Shown here one piece after another: positions 1 to 6,248 of a stretch of 12,926 bases of DNA (its first letter is position 1; each line of letters starts with the position of its first letter). Under the pieces are notes generated by a model that did not search any database, was not told where the DNA came from, and saw only the letters and a program-made list of their open reading frames with translations. The DNA comes from Collinsella sp. (GTDB lineage: Bacteria > Actinomycetota > Coriobacteriia > Coriobacteriales > Coriobacteriaceae). Made by a program: the position numbers and the translations under genes. The stretch spans positions 1-12,926 of the forward strand of contig DXZO01000019.1 in NCBI GenBank assembly GCA_019419625.1, written 5' to 3'.

Positions 1-3000
1 TTTGCCCCTTTCTGGTATGTCGGGCGTCACTCTGACGTACCTTGCCGGCGCGGCGTCCTTGCCGATGGTGTTACTCACGGTGTTGCCCATGTCGTCCTTC
101 ACCTGCGTGACCGTGGTGGAGGTGGTGAGGCCGGAGTACTTGCCAGTGGTCTCATCCATGACGGCCTTCACCGTGACGGCCACCTGGTACTCGGCCTTGG
201 AGTAGCGAAGCTTGTCGATGGCACCGGTGGTAGGCGCGACCTCCTTCACCGTGTAGGTGTAGGTCTTGGCGCCAGTCGGGTTCGAATCGTCGATCGTGGC
301 GAGGTACTTTTTGGAGAACGAGATACCGCCAAAGGATGCCACGATGTCGTTGACCTTGGTGGAGCCCGCTGCGGGAGCGACGGAAATAGTCGTCGGATCA
401 AGCTTAGGTGCGCTATCCTTATTTGCCCCCGTAGCCTCGATGCTGAACTCGAACGGCACATATTTGTCTTTATCGCCCTTCGGCCAGTCCGTATTGCGAA
501 CAGATTTGGTCACCGGGATCTTCACGGACGTAGTGGTAAGGGCGTCGGAAATGTAGACGTTGTTCCCGTCAATCGTCGGGCTCTTTCCCTCGGTCCACGT
601 GACGGAACCGTTCTCGTTGGACACCGTGAACTCATAAACCGTGGTGTTCAAGTTGTAGCCAAACGGAGCCTGGGTCTCAACAAGCGTGTACGTACCCGGC
701 AGCAGACCCTCGAGCGTGAACTTGCCAGGCGCGGTGTCGGTGTCTGCCCACGTGGTATCGCTCGAAGTCGACTGGTCGCTCTCCCGGTCGATCACGGTCC
801 AGGACTGGTCGGCCGTACCATCGGCGTCCTTTTTCTTGGTGAGCTTCCACTCAGAATCAGGCAAAGGAGTGTGTTTTGTGTCGTCCTCCGCCACCTTGGT
901 CCAAGACACCGTACCGGTGATCCTGGCGTTGGGAATGGCACCCGTGGGGTTATTCTCGAACGGAACATTTTTGCCGTTCTCATCCACGTAACCCTGAACG
1001 TAGTTCGGCTTCTCGCCAGTATTGTTCATAGTGGCATAGTAGATGGTGTCTGACTTCTGGTAGCCAGCCGGCGCCGTCTCCTCTTTGATGTAATACGTGA
1101 AGTAGTTGGTATCGTTGGAATTGCCGATGTTTGCCTTCTGGTTCAGATAGTTGAACTGAAGCTTGCCATCACCCGAAGCGTAATCATTTGCGCCACCGTC
1201 AGTCACCGTCACGATAGCGTCCTTGCCCGCGACAGCATTCTCGACAGAACCATAGATAGCCCACGAGGAACCAGGAAGCGACGTGTTGCCGTTCGCCGCA
1301 TCGACCTTGCTCCACGCAACGGCGGAGCCGTCGGGCGTATACGACCCAGACCACGGGAAGTTGTGACGCTCCTGATCCATATCGATGACGGAAGCCGAGT
1401 TACCCTCACCAAATGCTGCGGCAACCTTCGGGCTGTTCATTGAGAAATCGACGCCCACATAAACGCGGCCGTTGGTAGTCACATGGTCGTCGAAACTTCC
1501 GTTGGGAACGAGAATCGATCCGATCATAGCCGCCGCAGGATCGTCGTCAGTCCACTTGGCACCGGTGGCTGTGCCGCCGTATCCCCAGTCCGCGCGGTTT
1601 TCTCCCGCGATGCCGCCTCGAATGGTAAGGCTTTGCGTATCGACAAAGTTCCACATGATGGACTGGGAAGCCGTCGCGTATGCCTCGCCCAGCTCCTTGC
1701 CGGAATATTGAGTTTCGTAACCACGCGAAATCTCGGTACCGTTCCACCAAAAGCGCCAGCCATTGTGAAACTCAATATTCGAAGATCCGGTAACGTTCAC
1801 AACAACCGAGGCGCCCTTGGGAATGCCCTCGAATGCGAAATCAACGCCACGATAATACTCGTTGTTGTATGTATTGCTCAGCTGAGAAGCATCGATGGTG
1901 AACACCTGCTGCATAGAGGTGTTGTCGCCCTTAAACGTGATAAGACGCTCGCTATTCTTGAATTTCTTACCATTGAGCGACGTATCGGCGCAGTCCGAAT
2001 ATATGGTCTTATACGACTCATCAAACACCAGGCCATAATTACAATCCGTCTTGTCGTACTTGTTGATTACGTAGTTGTTGTGATTGCTCGCGAAACCAAC
2101 CTCGAGCGTGCCGGTATTTGCAAACGAGTTGAGCTGTTTCGATAGCTTCGAGAGGTACCCATCTTCACCGTTGTAGCTCGAATAATCGTTATTGTTGACA
2201 TTAGTCAAATCAACAGTTTGATTGAACAGGTTGCTTTCCTGAGAGTTCATGCCCTCGTACCAATTACCCTGCGTTGTCACCACGGATTGGCGTTCATTGT
2301 TATCGCGCCAGTATGTGATGGGGCCTGCGATCTGCGCAGTGTAGGCAAAGCCGGAAGGAGTCGCGCCCTCAGAAGATTTCTGCCGTCCGACCCAAGCGCC
2401 TTTCTTCCAAGCGCCAACGGTAGTCGTCTCCGGCGAGTCGCCGCTATAACCAACGCTCATCTTGGTGATCGCACTTTTAATTCCGGCCACCGCAAGCACG
2501 GTTCTGCCGGCGACAGGACGGAACTGGGAACCAAAACCAACGGTGCCAAAGCGGAAACCAGCACCAATTGATTTGTAGGGCCAGCTCTCTTTGACTGGAT
2601 TCATGGCAAGCTTGCCACGGACCAAGGTAAGGCCCTCCGCCTCAGCGGCATATGAGCCGGTGGGGGCGTTCTCCGCATCAAGATTACTAGTGTCGCTCGG
2701 CTTACCACCGATGTACATGTCGCGGCCGACGTAGGTGGCCACGCCGGGATCGGGGGTGGAGACATCGATATTCGTACCGATACCGATAGACGTGGGAACA
2801 TAAATTCCCTTCTCCACGGTGGCCGTCGCTCTCGCTGAAGCCGCATTCGCACTCTGAGCCTGCTCAGCACTATTTGAAGAGCCAGCCTCGCCGCCATTGG
2901 TCTCGTCGCTATTCTGGTTTTCGGCATCCTCGCTGGTGTTATCTACAGCAGCGGACTCACTTGAGGAACCCCCCCCCATTACAGTTTCCTCGGTAGAAAC

Positions 3001-3150
3001 CGTCTGGGCATCGTTGGCAATGGCCTGCGAGATCGGGGGCATGACGAGCGACAGTACCAGGCTCAAAACGGAGGCTCCGCACAAAACGCCTGCCAGTACA
3101 CGGCGCGTCGCTTTATTACTCTGCTTAGATTTGTCCGAATTCGCTTTCAT
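1..3150 (-). CDS. Large secreted isopeptide-domain adhesin / pilin-like surface protein (C-terminus outside window)
   Basis: The frame is open for 1050 codons from ATG at 3150 to the window edge with no stop. The start has an AGGAG site five to six bases upstream. Residues 1-45 form a signal peptide: a Lys/Arg-rich start, a hydrophobic core at about 18-38, and a likely cut after A-I-A at 43-45. A Ser/Glu/Asn-rich linker (46-110) contains Gly59-61, encoded by a nine-G run. Residues ~111-605 resemble the choice-of-anchor A adhesin domain (SIMWNF at 497-502, IGSILVPN at 543-550, FPWSG near 598). Two SpaA/CnaB domains follow: ~611-735 (Lys615, Glu690 in KEETAPAGY, Asn733/734) and ~744-870 (Lys752, Glu825 in VETQAPFGY). 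Residues ~873-1030 resemble the FctA/Spy0128 pilin domain (Lys882, Glu970 in YTYTVKE, Asn1027). The role is inferred to be a cell-wall-linked adhesin or pilus tip. No LPXTG motif is visible because the end is missing; sortase or backbone pilin genes may lie to the left. Confidence 0.9.
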   Translation of the reverse strand, partial: MKANSDKSKQSNKATRRVLAGVLCGASVLSLVLSLVMPPISQAIANDAQTVSTEETVMGGGSSSESAAVDNTSEDAENQNSDETNGGEAGSSNSAEQAQSANAASARATATVEKGIYVPTSIGIGTNIDVSTPDPGVATYVGRDMYIGGKPSDTSNLDAENAPTGSYAAEAEGLTLVRGKLAMNPVKESWPYKSIGAGFRFGTVGFGSQFRPVAGRTVLAVAGIKSAITKMSVGYSGDSPETTTVGAWKKGAWVGRQKSSEGATPSGFAYTAQIAGPITYWRDNNERQSVVTTQGNWYEGMNSQESNLFNQTVDLTNVNNNDYSSYNGEDGYLSKLSKQLNSFANTGTLEVGFASNHNNYVINKYDKTDCNYGLVFDESYKTIYSDCADTSLNGKKFKNSERLITFKGDNTSMQQVFTIDASQLSNTYNNEYYRGVDFAFEGIPKGASVVVNVTGSSNIEFHNGWRFWWNGTEISRGYETQYSGKELGEAYATASQSIMWNFVDTQSLTIRGGIAGENRADWGYGGTATGAKWTDDDPAAAMIGSILVPNGSFDDHVTTNGRVYVGVDFSMNSPKVAAAFGEGNSASVIDMDQERHNFPWSGSYTPDGSAVAWSKVDAANGNTSLPGSSWAIYGSVENAVAGKDAIVTVTDGGANDYASGDGKLQFNYLNQKANIGNSNDTNYFTYYIKEETAPAGYQKSDTIYYATMNNTGEKPNYVQGYVDENGKNVPFENNPTGAIPNARITGTVSWTKVAEDDTKHTPLPDSEWKLTKKKDADGTADQSWTVIDRESDQSTSSDTTWADTDTAPGKFTLEGLLPGTYTLVETQAPFGYNLNTTVYEFTVSNENGSVTWTEGKSPTIDGNNVYISDALTTTSVKIPVTKSVRNTDWPKGDKDKYVPFEFSIEATGANKDSAPKLDPTTISVAPAAGSTKVNDIVASFGGISFSKKYLATIDDSNPTGAKTYTYTVKEVAPTTGAIDKLRYSKAEYQVAVTVKAVMDETTGKYSGLTTSTTVTQVKDDMGNTVSNTIGKDAAPARYVRVTPDIPERGK
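2969..2977 (-). repeat. Nine-G homopolymer in adhesin coding sequence (candidate phase-variation tract)
   Basis: Nine consecutive C on the plus strand read as G on the coding strand, spanning Met58-Gly59-Gly60-Gly61 just after the signal peptide. At nine G the adhesin frame is open to the window edge. With eight G the frame reaches TAG after about eleven codons; with ten G it reaches TGA after about seven. I saw no homopolymer of similar length in the other genes here. Slipped-strand mispairing at such tracts is a known switching mechanism for surface proteins; its operation here is inference. Confidence 0.8.
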
Positions 3151-3239
3151 CGATGTCTCCTCCCCAAGAGACCGCGATCTTGCTCTTTCACCATCAAACG
3201 TATCTGCGCAATCTGTAATTGCGCTCGTTTAGTAATGCA

Positions 3240-3269
3240 ATTATAACGATTGTTTAAACATCTGAGCAA
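3240..3269 (-). promoter_or_regulatory. Probable promoter of the adhesin gene
   Basis: A perfect TATAAT lies at 3245-3240 on the minus strand. A weak -35 (TTGCTC, 3269-3264) sits 18 bases upstream. The start would be near 3233, giving a leader of about 80 bases before the ATG. The surrounding DNA is AT-rich. The weak -35 suggests an activator may be needed, but that is inference. Confidence 0.5.
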
Positions 3270-3438
3270 CAAAACCGACATTTTTGTAGCAAGTTCTCAA
3301 TTCTCTTGACATTTGCTCGGATTTGCCTTCGTTTATTCGCTATCTATTTTTTTATTTCTGCTGGTAATTTAGTTGCGTATTATTTTTTAATGGCATTAGA
3401 TTTATTTGCACAACATTTTGCTCAAGAGCAAACATCCT

Positions 3439-3497
3439 GTGAACGGTCGAAAATCGACCGTGAGCGGTAGGTCATTAACCGGAATGAATATCCTACC
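3439..3497. promoter_or_regulatory. Paired inverted and direct repeats, possible operator or structured element
   Basis: ACGGTCGA (3443-3450) and TCGACCGT (3454-3461) form a perfect 8-bp palindrome around AAA. A second inverted repeat pairs GGTAGG plus TCATT (3466-3476) with AATGA (3483-3487) and CCTACC (3492-3497), leaving an ATAT bulge. GTGAACGGT (3439-3447) and GTGAGCGGT (3460-3468) form a direct repeat with a 21-base period, two helical turns. No known riboswitch or named operator was recognised. The element lies about 170-230 bases upstream of the adhesin -35. Confidence 0.35.
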
Positions 3498-3609
3498 AAA
3501 TTGATGAGAATATCTTAAACCCATCGGTGGTTAGAAGCATGATGTTCAGACAACAATATTTGAATTTTCCCACAGATTTTAGGTACCAATTCGCCCAAAT
3601 CGCCTGAGG

Positions 3610-3643
3610 CCACCGCAAAAGAGCCTGCCCCCTTCTGCGGTGG
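3610..3643 (-). terminator. Hairpin at the 3' end of the HAD gene (diverged family A)
   Basis: CCACCGCA (3610-3617) pairs with TGCGGTGG (3636-3643), 13 bases beyond the stop of the HAD gene. The loop resembles that of the two other family A hairpins in the window. No T run follows on the minus strand, so terminator function is less certain than at the other copies. Confidence 0.45.
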
Positions 3644-3656
3644 TTCTCCCCCAGCG

Positions 3657-4478
3657 CTACAGCAGATGTTCCTCGATAAAGATCGCGATGCCGTCTTTGT
3701 CGTTGCTCGCGGTTACAAAGTCGGCGGCGGCACGGGTGGCGTCGCTGCCGTTTGCCATGGCCACGCCCACGCCGGCGTCGGCCACCATGCAGGTGTCGTT
3801 ATCGGCATCGCCAAACACGCAGATGTTCTGGAGCTCCATGTCGTTGAGCTCCGCCACGCGCACAAGGCCGCGCGTCTTGGACACGCGCGGATCCATGAAC
3901 TCGTAGAGCCGCTGCGTGGTTTGCAGAGCCGCCGCCTTAACAGTGTTATCGGCAAACGTCGATGCCCGCTCAATCACCCGCGGCATTACCTCGGGCGCCA
4001 TGGTAAACATCACCTTGGGCTGCGGCTCGCGCAAAAACTCGGCAAAATCGACCACTTGGTAGGGCACGCCGTCGACGCGCGACAGGTGCTCGACGCACGC
4101 GTTGCTCTCGGGCACGTAGAACACGCCGTCTCGGGGGCAGACGGGCGTTGCCGGAAGGTCCGCCATGTGCTTGCAGATGCGCGCGATGGTCTCGCCCGGC
4201 AGCGGATAGCTCAGCTCGTTGATGTCGTGTGCGCGGTCGATGACCTCGGCGCCACCGCAGCCCACGAGCACGTCTACCAGGCCTTCGATGCCCCAGAGCT
4301 CGTACATGGCCTCGGTCGCGTGGGCGTCGCGCCCGGTGCACAGGCCAAAGAGCACGCCGCGCTCGCGCAGGGCGCGGATCGCCGCCACGGTGCGCGGGGA
4401 CACCGTGTGTTGGCTCGTGAGCAGCGTGCCGTCGATATCGCAGAACACGGCTTTGATGTGGCTGAAGGTGGTGTCCAT
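3657..4478 (-). CDS. HAD-superfamily hydrolase, Cof type (IIB)
   Basis: This is a 273-residue cytoplasmic phosphatase of the Cof/YidA-like HAD class, usually acting on sugar phosphates or similar small phosphorylated metabolites; the substrate cannot be read from sequence. Motif I is DIDGTLL with nucleophile Asp14 and acid/base Asp16. Motif II is CTGRD with Thr48. Motif III is Lys201 (SKTRG). Motif IV is GDADND at 223-228, where Asp replaces the more common Ser. The middle region (~85-190) is the type IIB cap. The ATG at 4478 was chosen because the frame starts at the HAD fold there and AAAGG lies about six bases upstream; the open frame extends to 4670 but that part translates repeat and hairpin DNA. 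It appears monocistronic, with hairpins on both sides. Confidence 0.9.
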   Translation of the reverse strand: MDTTFSHIKAVFCDIDGTLLTSQHTVSPRTVAAIRALRERGVLFGLCTGRDAHATEAMYELWGIEGLVDVLVGCGGAEVIDRAHDINELSYPLPGETIARICKHMADLPATPVCPRDGVFYVPESNACVEHLSRVDGVPYQVVDFAEFLREPQPKVMFTMAPEVMPRVIERASTFADNTVKAAALQTTQRLYEFMDPRVSKTRGLVRVAELNDMELQNICVFGDADNDTCMVADAGVGVAMANGSDATRAAADFVTASNDKDGIAIFIEEHLL

Positions 4479-4533
4479 GGGGGCCTTTCTGGGTTGTGCG
4501 GCGGTGTGGGGTGCATTCGCAAACGGCGTACAT

Positions 4534-4564
4534 GGTATACCAAGGCGCGGGCGCGGCCCGTCAA
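4534..4564 (-). promoter_or_regulatory. Possible promoter of the HAD gene
   Basis: TTGACG (4564-4559) and TATACC (4539-4534) on the minus strand are separated by 19 bases, slightly long. They would place the start about 50 bases before the ATG at 4478. The -35 begins in the T-rich tail of the upstream hairpin repeat. TATACC lies in the palindrome TGGTATACCA. Confidence 0.35.
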
Positions 4565-4607
4565 AGCAAAAACCACCACAAAGGTGCCTGGCCCCTTTGT
4601 GGTGGTT
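4562..4607 (-). terminator. Intrinsic terminator, hairpin family A copy 1
   Basis: The arms at 4571-4584 and 4594-4607 pair perfectly over 14 bp (AACCACCACAAAGG and its complement) with a 9-base loop. On the minus strand the stem runs into TTTTTGC, the pattern of a Rho-independent terminator for the MFS gene upstream. Bases 4562-4605 match 6145-6188 except at one loop base. Confidence 0.7.
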
Positions 4608-4623
4608 GCGACGTTTGCGGGCC

Positions 4624-4688
4624 AAACCATCACAACATTCGACGTTTTTCGGCAAAATCGCAATTTTCATCGAATGTTGTGATGGTTT
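4624..4688. repeat. 65-bp palindromic element, family B copy 1
   Basis: Arms of 19 bp, AAACCATCACAACATTCGA (4624-4642) and its exact complement (4670-4688), flank a 27-base loop. An inner hairpin at 4643-4660 adjoins the left arm. In the other two copies it adjoins the right arm, so this copy is inverted. The element begins 13 bases after the MFS stop codon and may also help terminate transcription. Confidence 0.8.
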
Positions 4689-4700
4689 CTTACCTGTTTC

Positions 4701-5981
4701 TTACCGCTTTACGGCACGATCCAGATGCCGGCGTCCAAACAGCAGCAGCGCCGCGGGAACCGCCGTCACGACCATGCCTGCCCCCACGAGTGTCCGTTGT
4801 ACGCCAAATGTCGCCGCCAGCCACGGGGCAATCGCCAGCGGGGCCACGCCGGCGAACATATTGCCAAAGCCCATGACCGAGTTCACGCGACCGAGCTGCT
4901 CGAGCGGCGCCGTCGTTTGCACGATCGTGTTGTGGAGCGGGTTGACGATGCCCCAAGCTATGCCCAGGGCGACCTGACCGACGAGGGCCACACCCACGTA
5001 CGGCGTCCCCACATAGAGCAGGCTTCCCAGGCCCACGGACATAAGTGCCACGAGCAGCGTTTTAAGGTTGACCAGGTGCGGCGGCAAGCGGAGCGCGAGC
5101 ACGGCACCCAGCACCGCGCCGACACCGCAGGCAGACGAGAGCCAGCCCATCCACTCAACGCCGACGTGCAGGACATCGCGGTAGAAGAACGACTCCAGCG
5201 GATCGAAGGCTCCGTAGCCAAAGTTCGAAAGAAAAATGATGCAGAACAGCAGGGCGAGGACGCTGTTGGTGAAGACTGTCTTGATGCTGGCTGCGAAGGT
5301 GGCGCGGGCGGACGTGCTGGGGTTGGAGCTTTGTCCCGCACGCTCCCCTTCCTCTGCCGAATCGGCATCCGCATGCCCGGCGACATGGCTGGTCTGCGGC
5401 CTAAAGCCCCAACCGACAACGAACGCCAGCACGGTAAAGAGCATCATGAGCACGAACACCGCGCGCGACGATGCAGCCGCCGCGACAAAGCCGCCCAGCG
5501 TGGGGCCAACGATGATACTCACGTTTGAAAACATGGCGATGGCGGAGTTGATGTCTTTGAGCTCGACGGGGTCGTTGGTGAGGTAGGCCGGATAGGACGT
5601 GGCAATGGGCTGAGCGAATCCCATCGTAAAGCCTAGGAACACCGCGCCGAGCAGGACGACGCCAGTCGCGCTACCAAAGGCGATGATTGCCGTGCCAGTT
5701 GCGAGAGCGCCGACGATGCTCAGCAAGAAATGGCGGCGCGGACCCCATGCGTCGAGCGCAGCACCGCCCGCAAAGGATCCCAGGATCACGAAAACGTTCA
5801 TAAACAGGACGGCCAGCGATGTCGCGACGACCGAGGCATCGTCCGCATAGGTGAGCGTTCCGATGACGCCGATAAAATAACTGGTCTGAAACCCGGTGTA
5901 GATGAGAAAGCGCATCGCCACCAGCCGCTTGGCCTGCACGGACAGCGATGATTGAGGCTTTGAGAAAAGAGATGCGAGCAT
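4701..5981 (-). CDS. Major facilitator superfamily transporter, probable drug or metabolite exporter
   Basis: This is a 426-residue integral membrane protein with about 12 hydrophobic segments in two halves, separated by a hydrophilic loop at ~193-232 rich in Ala, Ser and Glu. The family motif A appears after the second segment as GGAALDAWGPRRHF at 72-85, with Asp77 and Arg82/83. Length and layout fit proton-driven MFS exporters of the MFS_1/MFS_3 group; the substrate is unknown. The ATG at 5981 was chosen because AAGGAG lies five bases upstream; an in-frame ATG at 6020 lacks such a site. It is monocistronic, with hairpins downstream at 4624-4688 and 4571-4607 and upstream at 6156-6188. Confidence 0.88.
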   Translation of the reverse strand: MLASLFSKPQSSLSVQAKRLVAMRFLIYTGFQTSYFIGVIGTLTYADDASVVATSLAVLFMNVFVILGSFAGGAALDAWGPRRHFLLSIVGALATGTAIIAFGSATGVVLLGAVFLGFTMGFAQPIATSYPAYLTNDPVELKDINSAIAMFSNVSIIVGPTLGGFVAAAASSRAVFVLMMLFTVLAFVVGWGFRPQTSHVAGHADADSAEEGERAGQSSNPSTSARATFAASIKTVFTNSVLALLFCIIFLSNFGYGAFDPLESFFYRDVLHVGVEWMGWLSSACGVGAVLGAVLALRLPPHLVNLKTLLVALMSVGLGSLLYVGTPYVGVALVGQVALGIAWGIVNPLHNTIVQTTAPLEQLGRVNSVMGFGNMFAGVAPLAIAPWLAATFGVQRTLVGAGMVVTAVPAALLLFGRRHLDRAVKR

Positions 5982-6117
5982 GGAGACTCCTTGTTTCATA
6001 CGAATACGGGCGGCGGGCATTCGCCACCGTCTGTCAAATCAATCTATCCGCATGAAACATTAAGGACGCATCAGGACCCTTCTCTCCGTTTTTCGCCCGT
6101 CATGAACTACTCGGTAG

Positions 6118-6147
6118 ATTGTAAGGCATGTCCCAACCATCTACCAA
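6118..6147 (-). promoter_or_regulatory. Possible promoter of the MFS gene
   Basis: TTGGTA (6147-6142) and TACAAT (6123-6118) on the minus strand are 18 bases apart. The leader would be about 130 bases. As at the HAD gene, the -35 is drawn from the T-rich tail of a family A hairpin. The assignment rests on these two hexamers only. Confidence 0.3.
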
Positions 6148-6188
6148 AGCAAAAACCACCACAAAGGAGCCTGGCCCCTTTGTGGTGG
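6145..6188 (-). terminator. Intrinsic terminator, hairpin family A copy 2
   Basis: CCACCACAAAGG (6156-6167) pairs with its complement (6177-6188) around a 9-base loop. The minus strand continues TTTTTGC, a typical terminator tail. It is a second hairpin downstream of moaC-mobB. The sequence is almost identical to 4562-4605, and the similarity extends past the hairpin to GACGTTTGC (6193-6201 and 4610-4618). Confidence 0.65.
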
Positions 6189-6207
6189 AAATGACGTTTG
6201 CCCAGAT

Positions 6208-6248
6208 AAAACCTGCCAAAACAAACCTGTCCCTATTTGGCAGGTTTT
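6208..6248 (-). terminator. Terminator of the moaA / moaC-mobB operon
   Basis: AAAACCTGCCAAA (6208-6220) pairs perfectly over 13 bp with TTTGGCAGGTTTT (6236-6248). On the minus strand the stem begins within the stop codon of moaC-mobB (6249-6247) and ends in TTTTAT. Confidence 0.7.

Larger units (their letters stand above)
3151..3609. other. AT-rich gene-free region upstream of the adhesin
   Basis: No supportable gene is seen on either strand in about 460 bases. The stretch from about 3240 to 3600 is markedly AT-rich compared with the GC-rich genes around it and contains T runs at 3281-3285, 3347-3353 and 3383-3388. It holds the adhesin promoter near 3240-3269 and two hairpin-capable sequences at 3443-3497. 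It probably acts as the regulatory region of the adhesin. Confidence 0.6.

Noticed and set aside
1483..2145. Plus-strand open frame of 220 codons inside the adhesin region
   Set aside because: The adhesin frame on the minus strand is continuous through this stretch with domain motifs on both sides.
3306..3345. Plus-strand TTGACA at 3306-3311 as a promoter
   Set aside because: No -10-like hexamer occurs 16-19 bases downstream and no plus-strand gene follows.
3666..4682. Plus-strand open frame of 338 codons opposite the HAD gene
   Set aside because: The minus strand encodes a complete HAD hydrolase here. The plus-strand translation is His/Ala/Arg-rich, lacks motifs and runs through the hairpin repeats.
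4624..4688. Target-site duplications flanking the 65-bp elements
   Set aside because: I compared the bases outside both arms of all three copies and saw no matching direct repeats, so insertion by a standard transposase is not supported by this evidence.
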